Virus record (IMG/VR): IMGVR_UViG_3300008050_000001
Coordinates: 1 to 64,000 of that record
Reading direction: 5' to 3' (one strand)
Origin: a virus
DNA: 64,000 bases
The notes beneath the pieces are model-generated. The model was not told the origin of the DNA and did not search any database. It saw only the letters and a list, made by a program, of their open reading frames with translations. Below are positions 33,960-42,866 of the stretch, in pieces (positions within the stretch are counted from its first letter, which is position 1; every line of letters begins with the position of its first letter). Position numbers and translations under genes: made by a program.

Positions 33960-36197
33960 TCATATAAACCCAACAGTTGGTAATCTATGTAGGGCATTGT
34001 ATATTGGTTGTATATCCCACTCAGCCAATTCGTAAAAGGGTTCTATCTTCTTTACTACGAACCTCTCTAAAATATGGTAATGCCCCACAGTAGCAAAGCC
34101 CTCTACATCATTTGGTTCATTAAAAGCAATGTATTTTCCGTTGCTATCTAAGGTCAATAAGAAGGTGCTTCCTTGGCGATAACCCTTACCGAGATTATCA
34201 TTAGCCCACTTAGCACCTGCTGACGCACCCGACAAAACCTTGTATCTACTCAGGTCCTTTTTGAGTTCCGTTTTCATACACAATTCTTCTATAGGATATT
34301 TTTCGGCCAACACATCTTCGATTATTTCCACTATCTGACGAGTCACATAACCTTGGTCGGAACCTAACAGTATAGATTTAATCACATAGGTTAGCAAGTT
34401 CTTGACGAGAGGGAACATCTTTGCTTGTTTCAGTTCAATCCCCTTAACATATAGTTCAGTATCATGGGTCTTACCGTCAGACCATTCCACCAAACCGGCA
34501 TACCTATTCTTCGCTTTTAGCAACATAGCAGAACACCATTTCTCGAACTCGCACACAATAGGACTCATTGCTTCGTTCAGTTCAGCAGTCAATAGCAACC
34601 CTATTTCGGGGTTTGGAACAACAACAAAGGCAGAATCTGTGTGCGAATACAGGACTTCGTGGCCTCTGTTCTCACATTCTGTTCTTAATCTTTTGAGAGT
34701 CATCCGAGATGTGTATGTGATAGCCGCCGCTACCTTCGGGTGATAAAGCCCATATTTTGAATCCCCTGCCGCACCATACAAAGAAGCAACCAATGATTTT
34801 GTAGCAAATTGTAAAGCATCATAGCGACTTCTTTCTTCGTCACTTTTAGCAAGCCTAAGTTGTTCTTTGTATTCTTGCCTAAGAGTAGTCATCTTATTCA
34901 TTTGTCTAAGCAACAGACTTGGTTTACCTTGGCTAAAACATACGCCGTTTCCACAATCCTTACCGTTGCTATCTAATGTTTCGTGTCCTATGTTGTGTAA
35001 ATCAACATTAGAATGATACATAGCCTGTATGTCTAGGATAGCAACATTCTCATATACGCCAGCATTGCTAATTTCTATTGATGCTCCATCATAGGGTTCA
35101 TAGTCGAATTGCGGTTTGGTTGGTATTCTTAGGTCAAAGTCCTTATCTCTCAGAGCAAGAACAGTTAGAATCTTAGTGATAAATGGGGTGGTTCGTATAT
35201 CGCAACCAACGATATGTTGTATAGCCGTGTAATGTTCTATACAATTATTCAATGAGTTCAATTTAGGCAACAATTTCACATCTTGGATAGCATACGATAG
35301 GTATGTTCCAAAGTCAGAGTAATATGTATCGTGTCCGTCTGCTAACTCTACCTTTGTTTCACCCAAACACTCAGAAGCGACCGTTGCTAACTTCTTATTT
35401 GGTAGTTGTCCGTTCTTCATTACCCATAATCTTGTGAATGATAACATCATATCAACTACATTGATACCACCTATTGGTTGCGCCCACTCACCAAAGGTAT
35501 ACCTAATCCTATTGATAGGGGATAGGCTTCTTGGGTCCAACCCGTTTGCTTGGAATCTCTTAATGATTTTTTGAATATCCGCATTAACCACATTCCAACC
35601 AGTAATTATGTCGGGGTCTTGTTTCTTAAGGTGTTTAGCAAATGCCCTTAGCATGGCCTTTTCGTCTTTGAAAGCAATCGCTGGCTTGCTAAGATTGAGT
35701 TCTGTTAAACCGTCAGGGTGATTAAAGCAAGGAAATGTATCATGGTATCCCGCCTCGTAGTCGGGATGAGTAAAGAATACGAAGTAGTCGTTGCTAAAAG
35801 TATCATAGACAACCATGATTGTTAGTTTCCCCGTATTAACAGACCATTCGCAATCCAAATACCAAGTTCTATGGTTGTAATTGTCGGGTAATAACCCGTT
35901 CTCTGCTAACGCTCTGTTTACATACGGTATGTTTGCTTCCCATGTTTCTAAGTGGGGGAAGGATTGTCTTATCTCATAAATGTCTTCGGGAGTATGGGTA
36001 TATACCTTAGTTAGTGATTGACCATAGACCCCCTTATGCCCTGTTTCGTAGCGCAAAACCCCATTGTGTTGTAGGGGAACTGCATTATCTTCTACATAGA
36101 AGAATGGTTGGCAGATATGTTCCTCTGTTATCCGCTTTCCGTCTTCTTGCCGTCGTCGGATAGTGATTTTATTACGGCCTTTGCGCTCAATTATCAC
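33960..36197 (-). CDS. polB: Family B DNA polymerase
   Basis: 745 aa from a GTG overlapping the upstream gene. Proofreading motifs: LDCEW (D115, E117), GWNVVNADI (N205, D207), YAIQD (Y302, D306). Polymerase motifs: A ILDIQAMYHS (D389), B KSLVASLYG (K467-G475), C YSHTDS (517-522). Motif C has His where most enzymes have the first Asp of DTD; the catalytic second Asp (D521) remains. Short for the family, lacking long N-terminal extensions. It is the replicase, working with the clamp and loader coded upstream in the same block. Confidence 0.92.
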   Translation of the reverse strand: MIIERKGRNKITIRRRQEDGKRITEEHICQPFFYVEDNAVPLQHNGVLRYETGHKGVYGQSLTKVYTHTPEDIYEIRQSFPHLETWEANIPYVNRALAENGLLPDNYNHRTWYLDCEWSVNTGKLTIMVVYDTFSNDYFVFFTHPDYEAGYHDTFPCFNHPDGLTELNLSKPAIAFKDEKAMLRAFAKHLKKQDPDIITGWNVVNADIQKIIKRFQANGLDPRSLSPINRIRYTFGEWAQPIGGINVVDMMLSFTRLWVMKNGQLPNKKLATVASECLGETKVELADGHDTYYSDFGTYLSYAIQDVKLLPKLNSLNNCIEHYTAIQHIVGCDIRTTPFITKILTVLALRDKDFDLRIPTKPQFDYEPYDGASIEISNAGVYENVAILDIQAMYHSNVDLHNIGHETLDSNGKDCGNGVCFSQGKPSLLLRQMNKMTTLRQEYKEQLRLAKSDEERSRYDALQFATKSLVASLYGAAGDSKYGLYHPKVAAAITYTSRMTLKRLRTECENRGHEVLYSHTDSAFVVVPNPEIGLLLTAELNEAMSPIVCEFEKWCSAMLLKAKNRYAGLVEWSDGKTHDTELYVKGIELKQAKMFPLVKNLLTYVIKSILLGSDQGYVTRQIVEIIEDVLAEKYPIEELCMKTELKKDLSRYKVLSGASAGAKWANDNLGKGYRQGSTFLLTLDSNGKYIAFNEPNDVEGFATVGHYHILERFVVKKIEPFYELAEWDIQPIYNALHRLPTVGFI
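33963..33971 (-). promoter_or_regulatory. TATA-like promoter element GGGTTTATA
   Basis: On the minus strand GGGTTTATA overlaps the last codons of PolB. Its TTTATA begins 29 bases before the ATG at 33939. One of seven identical copies. Confidence 0.55.
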
Positions 36198-36507
36198 GCT
36201 TCACCCTTCCTCTTCTTCTCGTTGCTATTCCATGCTTCTTAAGCCATAGATTGATAGTCATTGGAGATACAGCGTATTTGAGAGCAAGGTCTTGCATTGT
36301 TTTTCCTTGTTCCTCATATAGTGAACGAAGAGTATCGGCATCCCTATACCCCCTATCTCTATTGTCTTGTGCGTGGCCGGATATGTTGACTACGAAGGTA
36401 GTTCCGCATGAACATAGGATAAGATGACTAGATGCACCAACGCCGCACGATATGTCGTATCGCATATCCTTATTACAAGCACTACATCTAAACCTCAACT
36501 GGAACAC
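36187..36507 (-). CDS. Zinc-ribbon plus helix-turn-helix protein
   Basis: 106 aa. N-terminal ribbon: CSACN and later CSCG. C-terminal part is a helix-turn-helix (LRSLYEEQGKTMQDLALKYA, VSPMTINLWLKKHG) with a basic tail. It overlaps PCNA upstream and PolB downstream, so it is co-translated with the replication core. Likely DNA-binding regulator or homing-type helper; function unknown. Confidence 0.7.
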   Translation of the reverse strand: MFQLRFRCSACNKDMRYDISCGVGASSHLILCSCGTTFVVNISGHAQDNRDRGYRDADTLRSLYEEQGKTMQDLALKYAVSPMTINLWLKKHGIATRRRGRVKRDN

Positions 36508-37327
36508 CTACCTGTAATACCAAAGCATCACCATCACTAAACACTAACACATAATTACCTCCATAATCCCTCATGTCGTAGATATACAACCTAATGTCCT
36601 CCCCAAAGACGGGAAGTAGGTTTTCTAAACCACCACCGAACCTAAAGGGTTCCGTTGGTGGATGGTGGGCATGAACAATAGTAGAAGTCTGTCCTTTCAG
36701 CGCATTACCAGTCCTAATGATAGTGCAACCCGCTTGTTCTTGCATACTACAACTTGACTCGTTTTGCCCGTTCAAGTTAGCAACCGACAAAGCATCAACC
36801 AACACATCTCTTTTCAGATTGATAATACATACGGGGCTGTGCTTCTTTCCCTTGGTATCGGTGTAGATAGCCATATTCATATCAAACCGGCTTGCTATTC
36901 CGATTGCATCTTGGTTTTGTTTTATGATTGAATTACGAGAAGAAGGGTAAGCCTTTGCTAAAGGTGAAGACATGAATGTTGTCTGCCTTTTGTTTGAGTA
37001 AATTAGCAATTTACCATTAGGTTTGTGTGATAGGTATACAATATCACCGTGTGTTTTCAAAGCCCCTATTACATCATTCAGGTTGGGAATACACAATTCG
37101 CATTCAACTGCCGGTTCCTCCAAAGCAATTGGTATATTATGCACACTTGTTATTCCGTCTTTGACTCCGCTCACAATGTTAGCAATCTCCGGCCCGACCT
37201 TAATGATACAAGCATAGCATTGCGGTTGCTTTGTGCCGCCAACAAATGTTATCCTTCTTGCGGCCTTTAGAGCATCTTGGAGAGCCTTATTCCTAAACGC
37301 AACATCATTGTTTTTTCTTCCGCTCAT
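36488..37327 (-). CDS. PCNA-like sliding clamp
   Basis: 279 aa from ATG at 37327. It lies among PolB, RFC and primase genes. Two-domain clamp features: IPNLNDVIGALKTHGDIVYL (interdomain region style) and beta-rich C-terminus closing with the acidic and hydrophobic edge (YGGNYVLVFSDGDALVL). It is longer than cellular PCNA (about 245 aa), with an inserted loop. A GGGTTTATA element begins 29 bases before this start, arguing against the upstream in-frame ATG at 37351. Recruits polymerase and nucleases to DNA. Confidence 0.7.
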   Translation of the reverse strand: MSGRKNNDVAFRNKALQDALKAARRITFVGGTKQPQCYACIIKVGPEIANIVSGVKDGITSVHNIPIALEEPAVECELCIPNLNDVIGALKTHGDIVYLSHKPNGKLLIYSNKRQTTFMSSPLAKAYPSSRNSIIKQNQDAIGIASRFDMNMAIYTDTKGKKHSPVCIINLKRDVLVDALSVANLNGQNESSCSMQEQAGCTIIRTGNALKGQTSTIVHAHHPPTEPFRFGGGLENLLPVFGEDIRLYIYDMRDYGGNYVLVFSDGDALVLQVGVPVEV

Positions 37328-37616
37328 ATATACCTCTCTCCCTATCGCCATATAAACCCCTATACTGTGGTTTTATCTCGTATAGGTTTCTTTGAGAGTT
37401 AGTCTTTGCGCGAATCACCTTGACTTCTTTCATTCTCGACACTATCGCACCGACCTTAACGGCCGATATGTTAGCAGACCGCCGAGAGTTCCTATTGATT
37501 TTGGGGTCACGGTGCTTTTTGATTATATCAACTATCGTTCTCGCGGGGATTGGTTTATCCACGGTAGAAAGAGCAGTAATTATCCATCGTTTTACGAAAT
37601 AATTACGCCTCGTCAT
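37305..37616 (-). CDS. Winged-helix DNA-binding protein
   Basis: 103 aa from ATG at 37616 (an ATG at 37622 is as likely), overlapping the end of the RecA-like gene with AGGAAGAGG upstream. Helices (WIITALSTVDKPIPARTIVDIIKKHR), recognition helix (VKVGAIVSRMKEVKVIRA) and a wing are visible. Basic throughout. Its 3' end overlaps the clamp start region, so it may autoregulate the replication block. Confidence 0.6.
   Translation of the reverse strand: MTRRNYFVKRWIITALSTVDKPIPARTIVDIIKKHRDPKINRNSRRSANISAVKVGAIVSRMKEVKVIRAKTNSQRNLYEIKPQYRGLYGDRERGIYERKKKQ
37351..37359 (-). promoter_or_regulatory. TATA-like promoter element GGGTTTATA (PCNA)
   Basis: Minus-strand GGGTTTATA; TTTATA begins 29 bases before the clamp ATG at 37327, placing transcription start at or near the ATG. 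AGAGAGGTATAT lies between as a ribosome site. Confidence 0.6.
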
Positions 37617-38580
37617 TAGCATCCTCTTCCTTCTTGCCGTTGCCCCAATGCAAGAAAGGAAGCCCATACCATGTGACCTGACCATCATTTACAGTAAGCA
37701 CATCATGTGTTGTGCCTAGGTATTCTTGATGAAGACCCTTCATTTCACTAACGGTTGCTCTAACAACCCACTCGTTGCTATTTAGGCTCTTATCAGACCT
37801 AACCCCTGCCGCTAAGTCGCCCTTTTTGCTATATCGAGTAAGCCATATCTGTTGAGAAAACAACCTCTTTGTTCCGTTCTCCCATTCGGGGGCTTCACCA
37901 ACCTTAGTCAACCCCTTTTGGCCGTTCCCAATATCCATGTATTCCTTTACATCTTTCAGATGGAAGGTATAGCCAACGAAGGGAACTTGAAGTTGATGCG
38001 CTCGGTTGATAACATCACGGAACAGTTGGTTTCTTGTTCGCCACTCCTTCTGATTGAAAGCATCCCCCTCTTGCTCTATGACTCCCCTTCTGAGAAGAAC
38101 CTCAGTCATACTGAACTCACACCACTTGAGGAAGGTCGAGCAACCATCTATGATTACTGCCCCTACATCTCCCTTTCTGCTCTGTTCACCTAAGATACGC
38201 ATGAACCAACTCATCTTATCAACCAAAGCAACCCAATTAGTTGAGTTATCTTCGTTGAAGATGGAGGCATCAGCCGCATCATAGATGGGGATGACCTTTA
38301 TTCGGTTGTTATTTGGGTAGTTCACCATAACAGTCTGCGACGCGCTATTATCAATATCCAAAATGATAATGTCCTTGTCGGTATTGTTGAGAGCCATATC
38401 AATTAGCAACCCTGTTTTGGCGGTGTTTTCTTTACCAACCGCCGCTATTCTAACTGGGAATTGATTGACCTTTGATTCAGTCAGTAGACCAGTATAGTAT
38501 TCCTTGTTGTAGGTAGTCCTTTCTTCAATAGGCTTCTCCGTAGAGGAAGGAACGGCTTGACCCCAAGACATTACTCCCAC
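37603..38580 (-). CDS. RecA/RadA-like P-loop ATPase (Sak4-like)
   Basis: 325 aa. Walker A variant AVGKENTAKTGLL. IIILDIDNS and later GAVIIDGCST (Walker B). VPFVGYTFHLKDV at the usual L2-adjacent strand. The short single-domain plan resembles the Sak4/RadA-like ATPases of phages and magroviruses that act with an ssDNA-binding protein. The RPA-like gene lies directly upstream with a ten-base overlap, supporting joint work in strand annealing or repair. Confidence 0.7.
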   Translation of the reverse strand: MGVMSWGQAVPSSTEKPIEERTTYNKEYYTGLLTESKVNQFPVRIAAVGKENTAKTGLLIDMALNNTDKDIIILDIDNSASQTVMVNYPNNNRIKVIPIYDAADASIFNEDNSTNWVALVDKMSWFMRILGEQSRKGDVGAVIIDGCSTFLKWCEFSMTEVLLRRGVIEQEGDAFNQKEWRTRNQLFRDVINRAHQLQVPFVGYTFHLKDVKEYMDIGNGQKGLTKVGEAPEWENGTKRLFSQQIWLTRYSKKGDLAAGVRSDKSLNSNEWVVRATVSEMKGLHQEYLGTTHDVLTVNDGQVTWYGLPFLHWGNGKKEEDANDEA

Positions 38581-39794
38581 CCCTCTACTTCATCGGAGGC
38601 CCCTTCGGTTGCCTCTTCCAATGGAACTTCGGCCGGCTTTAGATTATCCATAACACACCAACCTGTAATACTCATTCTACCGTCACCATCTCTACCCATC
38701 CATGCTTGACCGACGGCCATAACAGTTGAGCCTACCCCAAAGTCAATGTATTTTTCCTGTGACTTTGGTATCCAAAGGTCAATAGGCATAGATAGACTGG
38801 TGTAATCCAAATCACCCAAAGTCACTACAAACCCTCCGTTATCCTGAGGGTCAATGTGTAGAACCTCTAAGCGAACTGCACACAAAGCATCCCACTTTTC
38901 CTTTTCACCGAGAGAACCAACATACTCTTCTATCGAGTCAAGACCCTCAAGAGGGGTGACTCCTAAGTCTAATAGGTTCCATTCGTGGGGAGGGGAACCA
39001 AACATGGTTGCTACTTCGTGGTCATCAGTCCATGTGCTAAGGTCAGCCTTTAGGTAAAGTCTGTCGTTGTTAGCGTTTGCCTTACCTGCGATAAACCCTG
39101 TAGTTAGTGTTGGGAAGGAAGCCCTACTCAACTTACCACTTGCATAGACCTTCATTAGAGAAGGCTCATTATCTGTTCCCTTCTTCCTTCCTAAGAATGT
39201 TGATACTCTTTCAGGTTCTGAAAGCGGCCTTGGTTGACCGTATTTGTAATTAGCATTCCCATTAGGGAATGTAGGCATGGTGTTATTCCATACGCAAGAG
39301 AACAGGGTTCCATCGTTCAAAGTCATGGTGTGCTTAGGTAAATTAGCAACTGTAGATTGGGCTGTCTGCCCTGCTTCAAAGGGCAACTTAGCAACGAGGC
39401 TAGGGTTCGCAAGGCGCGTATACCCACCATCACCCATACGGGTGTAAAGAATCACCTGTCCGTTAGCAACTAAGTTCTCCCTACCGCCGGCATCCAAACC
39501 ATTGAGTATTCCCGCAGTCTTATTGTAGGCCATTTCAGCAAAGTCCTTTGCTCTCGGCACACTCAAGAATACTCCTTCATACTCTTCAAGTCCACTTCTC
39601 GACAGGGCCATTGACCTCTTCCTTACTGTGGAAGAAGCCATCCTCAAACACAAAGTGTTTGCTTCCTCGTCGGTCTTACCTGCCGCAAGGAAATTAGCAT
39701 GGTGGTCAATCTTGACCGCTTCATGCGCTTTCATCAGTTCTTCACTTGTGCAACCTATGTTGGCCGCAATCTTCTCAATCATTCCATCTAACAT
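38571..39794 (-). CDS. RPA-like single-stranded DNA-binding protein
   Basis: 407 aa. N-terminal helical region (about 1-90), then at least two OB-fold-like beta regions; the last (VGSTVMAVGQAWMGRDGDGRMSITGWCV) is typical of RPA strands. Acidic C-terminal tail (EEATEGASDEVEGWE) like those that bind partner proteins. AGGTGAGATAG precedes the ATG. It would cover ssDNA at the fork and interact with the adjacent RecA-like ATPase and primase. Confidence 0.65.
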   Translation of the reverse strand: MLDGMIEKIAANIGCTSEELMKAHEAVKIDHHANFLAAGKTDEEANTLCLRMASSTVRKRSMALSRSGLEEYEGVFLSVPRAKDFAEMAYNKTAGILNGLDAGGRENLVANGQVILYTRMGDGGYTRLANPSLVAKLPFEAGQTAQSTVANLPKHTMTLNDGTLFSCVWNNTMPTFPNGNANYKYGQPRPLSEPERVSTFLGRKKGTDNEPSLMKVYASGKLSRASFPTLTTGFIAGKANANNDRLYLKADLSTWTDDHEVATMFGSPPHEWNLLDLGVTPLEGLDSIEEYVGSLGEKEKWDALCAVRLEVLHIDPQDNGGFVVTLGDLDYTSLSMPIDLWIPKSQEKYIDFGVGSTVMAVGQAWMGRDGDGRMSITGWCVMDNLKPAEVPLEEATEGASDEVEGWE

Positions 39795-39799
39795 CTATC

Positions 39800-40753
39800 T
39801 CACCTATCTGTTGTAATCTGTCCTAAATCCCATCTCCCTATAAACCCCCTACAAAGCATCGTGCAAAAAGCCCACTTCACTATATCCTCTTGAACGCCAT
39901 TGATACAATCACGCTCACAAATGATAGCGGCTTCTACAACCTTCATCTTGGATTCAGGAGTTGCGTCGGAAGAAATAGCAAACGAGAATACTTCTCGGAT
40001 AACCTTCCGTGTGTCGTAAGGACTTAGCAACCTAACTGCTGACTCAATGTCCTTATCTCGGAAACACATTCTCAGAAACAATTTGTAATCTAATTGTGAA
40101 TCCCCCATTGCTAAAGTGAATCTATCTCTATCATCTACATGAACACAAGACATAGCCTGTAGTGCGTTTATAGCACTCCGTAAATCTCCTGTATGTGCTT
40201 TAGCAATCCTGTTGATACATATTATGTGCTTCTCGTCAATAGGTATACCCTCGTCTGTTGCTATTTCTAGTAGTGTCGATACCATCCAATCTATGGGGAT
40301 GGGTCGGAACCTCTTTACCGAACATCTCGATTGTATCCAAGGTGATAACTTGCTAATATCATTACAAGTCAAAATGAACACACCATCTGCATTCTCTATT
40401 ACACCTTTTAGTGCGGATTGGGCGGCGGTTGTTAATTGGTCTGCCTCGTCTAAGAGATAGACAGTCTTCGCGCCCACATTGCACAAAGGGATGATTTCTT
40501 CTTCAATGAACTCAATACCTCTCATCTTCTTTGTTGAAGCATTGAACTCATGTATAGGCCACCCTATTTCTTTAGCAAATGCTCTCGCAACTGTGGTCTT
40601 CCCTGTTCCGGCCTGTGGGCTGTAGAAAATATAGTGTTGGGGGGATACTTCGCCTTCTACTACTGATTGTAGTTCTGCTATAATTGCATCTTGCCCTGCT
40701 ACATTCTCAAGATAAGAAGGGCGGTATTTTTCCGACCATACTGTTTTCAACAT
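39800..40753 (-). CDS. Replication factor C small-subunit-like clamp loader
   Basis: 317 aa. W(S)EKYRP opening, Walker A QAGTGKTT (49-54), Walker B VYLLDEAD (102-105), sensor 1 LTCND, and the arginine-finger motif SRC (142-144) are all present, followed by the collar region. It loads the clamp onto primed DNA. Only a small-subunit type is visible, so it may form a homo-oligomer or use a host large subunit. It is one base from the kinase gene upstream. Confidence 0.9.
   Translation of the reverse strand: MLKTVWSEKYRPSYLENVAGQDAIIAELQSVVEGEVSPQHYIFYSPQAGTGKTTVARAFAKEIGWPIHEFNASTKKMRGIEFIEEEIIPLCNVGAKTVYLLDEADQLTTAAQSALKGVIENADGVFILTCNDISKLSPWIQSRCSVKRFRPIPIDWMVSTLLEIATDEGIPIDEKHIICINRIAKAHTGDLRSAINALQAMSCVHVDDRDRFTLAMGDSQLDYKLFLRMCFRDKDIESAVRLLSPYDTRKVIREVFSFAISSDATPESKMKVVEAAIICERDCINGVQEDIVKWAFCTMLCRGFIGRWDLGQITTDR
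39839..39847 (-). promoter_or_regulatory. TATA-like promoter element GGGTTTATA (RPA-like gene)
   Basis: Inside the 3' end of the clamp-loader gene. TTTATA begins 50 bases before the ATG at 39794, so the transcript would have a leader of about 20 bases that contains AGGTGAG. Confidence 0.45.
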
Positions 40754-41368
40754 TCACTCAACCTTCTTGATTTCTACTTGGTTATTTAGCAACCAATCAG
40801 TAGTCCATCTTTGAAGGGCCTCTTGGTCACTAAGGCTACTATCTAACGCTAATGTGTGGTGTGGTAGCATACTCTCTGCTATTGTTAGGTTATCGGGGTC
40901 AAGTGCATTTTCGCTTGGATGCTCTAATGCGGCCTCCGAAGCACCACGACGAAGAAGGGTTTGCGTATCACATACGAGTCTAACGATAAATCCGCCATTT
41001 TTGATAATATACTCTACTTCGTTTGGGTAGCGCACATCATCAATGAATATCACCTTCTTATCAGAGAAGTTCTTTCTAACATCTTTAGAAAGTTGTTCTA
41101 CCCAATAATCCTTGCTGATTAGCACTCTTTTACCATGACCAAACGCCTGTAAGATAGGTCGTATTGTTCCTTTGTCGGCGGCTTCTTGGGCCATAAGGTG
41201 TGCGTGGGGGTCTGTGGTGTGACCGAAGAAGGCTTCGGCAACTTCCTTTCTAACATATTGTGCAAAAGATAGAACTGTGCTGTTGTTATTGTAGGCTAAG
41301 ACATTAGCAAGAGTGGATTTACCGCTTCGCATCTTTCCTGTTATTCCAATAATTACTGGTGTCGTCAT
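40754..41368 (-). CDS. Deoxynucleoside monophosphate kinase-like P-loop protein
   Basis: 204 aa. P-loop ITGKMRSGKST, then the dNMP kinase hallmark VIFIDDVRYPNEVEYI and the lid-like region RLVCDTQTLLRRGA with ALEHPSE, as in T4 gp1-type enzymes. It phosphorylates dNMPs to supply replication. Leaderless or short-leader expression is suggested by a TATA-like element 31 bases upstream. Confidence 0.8.
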   Translation of the reverse strand: MTTPVIIGITGKMRSGKSTLANVLAYNNNSTVLSFAQYVRKEVAEAFFGHTTDPHAHLMAQEAADKGTIRPILQAFGHGKRVLISKDYWVEQLSKDVRKNFSDKKVIFIDDVRYPNEVEYIIKNGGFIVRLVCDTQTLLRRGASEAALEHPSENALDPDNLTIAESMLPHHTLALDSSLSDQEALQRWTTDWLLNNQVEIKKVE

Positions 41369-41392
41369 ACCTCTAAGGGGGATAGTTGCTCC

Positions 41393-41794
41393 CTATAAAC
41401 CCTTAATACAATGAAGACAGATATTACTGTCTTTGGGGAAGATTCTGTGTCTTCCACATTGAGGACACCTTTCTGCTAAGGTTCTCTCTTGAGCGGTCAT
41501 ACAAGACATTGGCCTCGTTTGTTCTATATCTTCTCGGTTGCTAATCAAATCACGCTTAATGTCGAATACCATGTGTTTTGTTTTGTTCCCGTTTAGTTTC
41601 TCTACCTTAGCAAAGCCTACTGATTCCAATTGAACATTCTTAGCAAGCACACTCGAAAGGCTGTTATCGCTCGGAACCTCTCTGAGAGAGCGTAATTTAG
41701 CAAGTTTTTCTGCTATTTGTGTCCTTGTTAGAGGCCCTTCTACGAACAATATATCCACGACGAGCCGACGCAACCGCCTATTGTTCGCACTCAT
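41393..41794 (-). CDS. Winged-helix protein with C-terminal zinc ribbon
   Basis: 133 aa. wHTH at residues about 5-80 (LVVDILFVEGPLTRTQIAEKLAKL) and a ribbon at the end (CPQCGRH..CLHC). Likely a DNA-binding transcription factor of TFB/TFE-like size. Similar domain plan to other wHTH proteins here but with its own metal site. Confidence 0.65.
   Translation of the reverse strand: MSANNRRLRRLVVDILFVEGPLTRTQIAEKLAKLRSLREVPSDNSLSSVLAKNVQLESVGFAKVEKLNGNKTKHMVFDIKRDLISNREDIEQTRPMSCMTAQERTLAERCPQCGRHRIFPKDSNICLHCIKGL
41394..41402 (-). promoter_or_regulatory. TATA-like promoter element GGGTTTATA (dNMP kinase)
   Basis: Overlaps the stop of the upstream gene (AAG GGT TTA TAG); TTTATA begins 31 bases before the kinase ATG. 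The reading phase differs from other copies, pointing to DNA-level conservation. Confidence 0.6.
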
Positions 41795-41822
41795 CTACCA
41801 CAGGCAGTTAATTGCGAGTATA

Positions 41823-41996
41823 TTATTGGTTGTTGAACGAAGATACCCAAGTCCACTCTTCTGTAGTGGGGGATTCTCCGCTACCGACAATACCTCTAAG
41901 CCAAATACGGAGTAAACCAACGCCGAGAGGGATGAAGAAATACGATATAGCAACTATCCAAAACGCGACCCAACAAGCCGCCGCACTTGCGGTCAT
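41823..41996 (-). CDS. 57-aa membrane protein
   Basis: ATG overlaps the preceding stop (ATGA). One long hydrophobic helix at residues 5-33 (ACWVAFWIVAISYFFIPLGV) and an acidic/aromatic tail (ESPTTEEWTWVSSF). The opposite-strand frame across the same DNA lacks such features. Role unknown; it may anchor a replication or host-takeover complex at the membrane. Confidence 0.6.
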   Translation of the reverse strand: MTASAAACWVAFWIVAISYFFIPLGVGLLRIWLRGIVGSGESPTTEEWTWVSSFNNQ

Positions 41997-42637
41997 ATAG
42001 AATCCTCCGTTTGTATTGTCTTCTTTACTCCTTTAGGTATCAAATCAGGAGCAACTTCTCTCAACTCATTAGCAACCTCTTGTGAATTGCGTATTATGAA
42101 GTCAATATACTGGTCGGATTCTCTAAACAAAGGATGAGAAGTTGGTTTTGTTTTCTTCCCTCCTACTTTAGCAACCTTAGGGTGTGGCTTAACACCAAAC
42201 GCTACCAAGGCCCTTACATATTCATCAGGTAAAACCATGTTTGCCTTAGCAACCAAGTTCCAAAGCCGGTAATCTCTGATGTTAGAACAAGCCGCTAAAA
42301 GGTAGGGTATAGGAACCCTCTGTAGTCGCTTTAGCAACATATCCCTCTGTGGGAATCTATAGATGCCCGAAATAGTTGTGTTGAAGTTCTCCTTTCTTTC
42401 TTCCCAATCAACAACAACATTCCCCCCACTACCAAATGTTGGTTTTCTATTAGGTGTAATTACCAACCTATACTCAACAGAGGGTGCTAAATCAATTGCT
42501 TCTTCTAAGGACATATTGCCGCTTAGAGCGTATGTGACCCCCGCCCCTGTGGGGGGATACTTAAGTCTACCCTGCATATAGACAGTATCGCTGTCTGTAT
42601 ACCTATCAGGCTTGTTCGTGTAGATAACCACGCCCAT
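41993..42637 (-). CDS. Hypothetical protein
   Basis: 214 aa. N-terminal half beta-rich (VVIYTNKPDRYTDSDTVYMQG, EYRLVITPNRKPTFG); C-terminal half helical and basic (KVAKVGGKKTKPTSH). No Cys cluster except one, no membrane helix. It overlaps the wHTH gene upstream by 32 bases. No family recognised. Confidence 0.6.
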   Translation of the reverse strand: MGVVIYTNKPDRYTDSDTVYMQGRLKYPPTGAGVTYALSGNMSLEEAIDLAPSVEYRLVITPNRKPTFGSGGNVVVDWEERKENFNTTISGIYRFPQRDMLLKRLQRVPIPYLLAACSNIRDYRLWNLVAKANMVLPDEYVRALVAFGVKPHPKVAKVGGKKTKPTSHPLFRESDQYIDFIIRNSQEVANELREVAPDLIPKGVKKTIQTEDSI

Positions 42638-42866
42638 TCTCTGTCCTCCTGTAGATTTTCTTACCTAACTTTTTTCTCGATTCTACCACGCCTTTAGCCT
42701 CAAACCCAGTTAGTATTCTCGACACCGAGAATACTGTTAATCCACCTCTCGGTTGAGTGTTCAACTGTGATGCTAAGTCTAATAATTCACCTGCTGTGAA
42801 CCATTCACTTCTCGCCCATTGTTTGACCGCCGCCGCGACCGCCTTCCGCCTATATGTCTTCGTCAT
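42606..42866 (-). CDS. Winged-helix DNA-binding protein
   Basis: 86 aa from ATG at 42866, chosen because a GGGTTTATA element begins 30 bases upstream; longer starts at 42887 and 42980 exist. Pattern SEWFTAGELLDLASQLN..VFSVSRILTGFEAKGVVESRKK is a clear wHTH with wing. Likely viral transcription regulator. Confidence 0.65.
   Translation of the reverse strand: MTKTYRRKAVAAAVKQWARSEWFTAGELLDLASQLNTQPRGGLTVFSVSRILTGFEAKGVVESRKKLGKKIYRRTENGRGYLHEQA

Noticed and set aside
41812-42000. Plus-strand frame of 62 aa
   Set aside because: The minus strand here codes a 57-aa membrane protein with ATGA coupling to its neighbour; the plus frame has no ribosome site and opposes the block.
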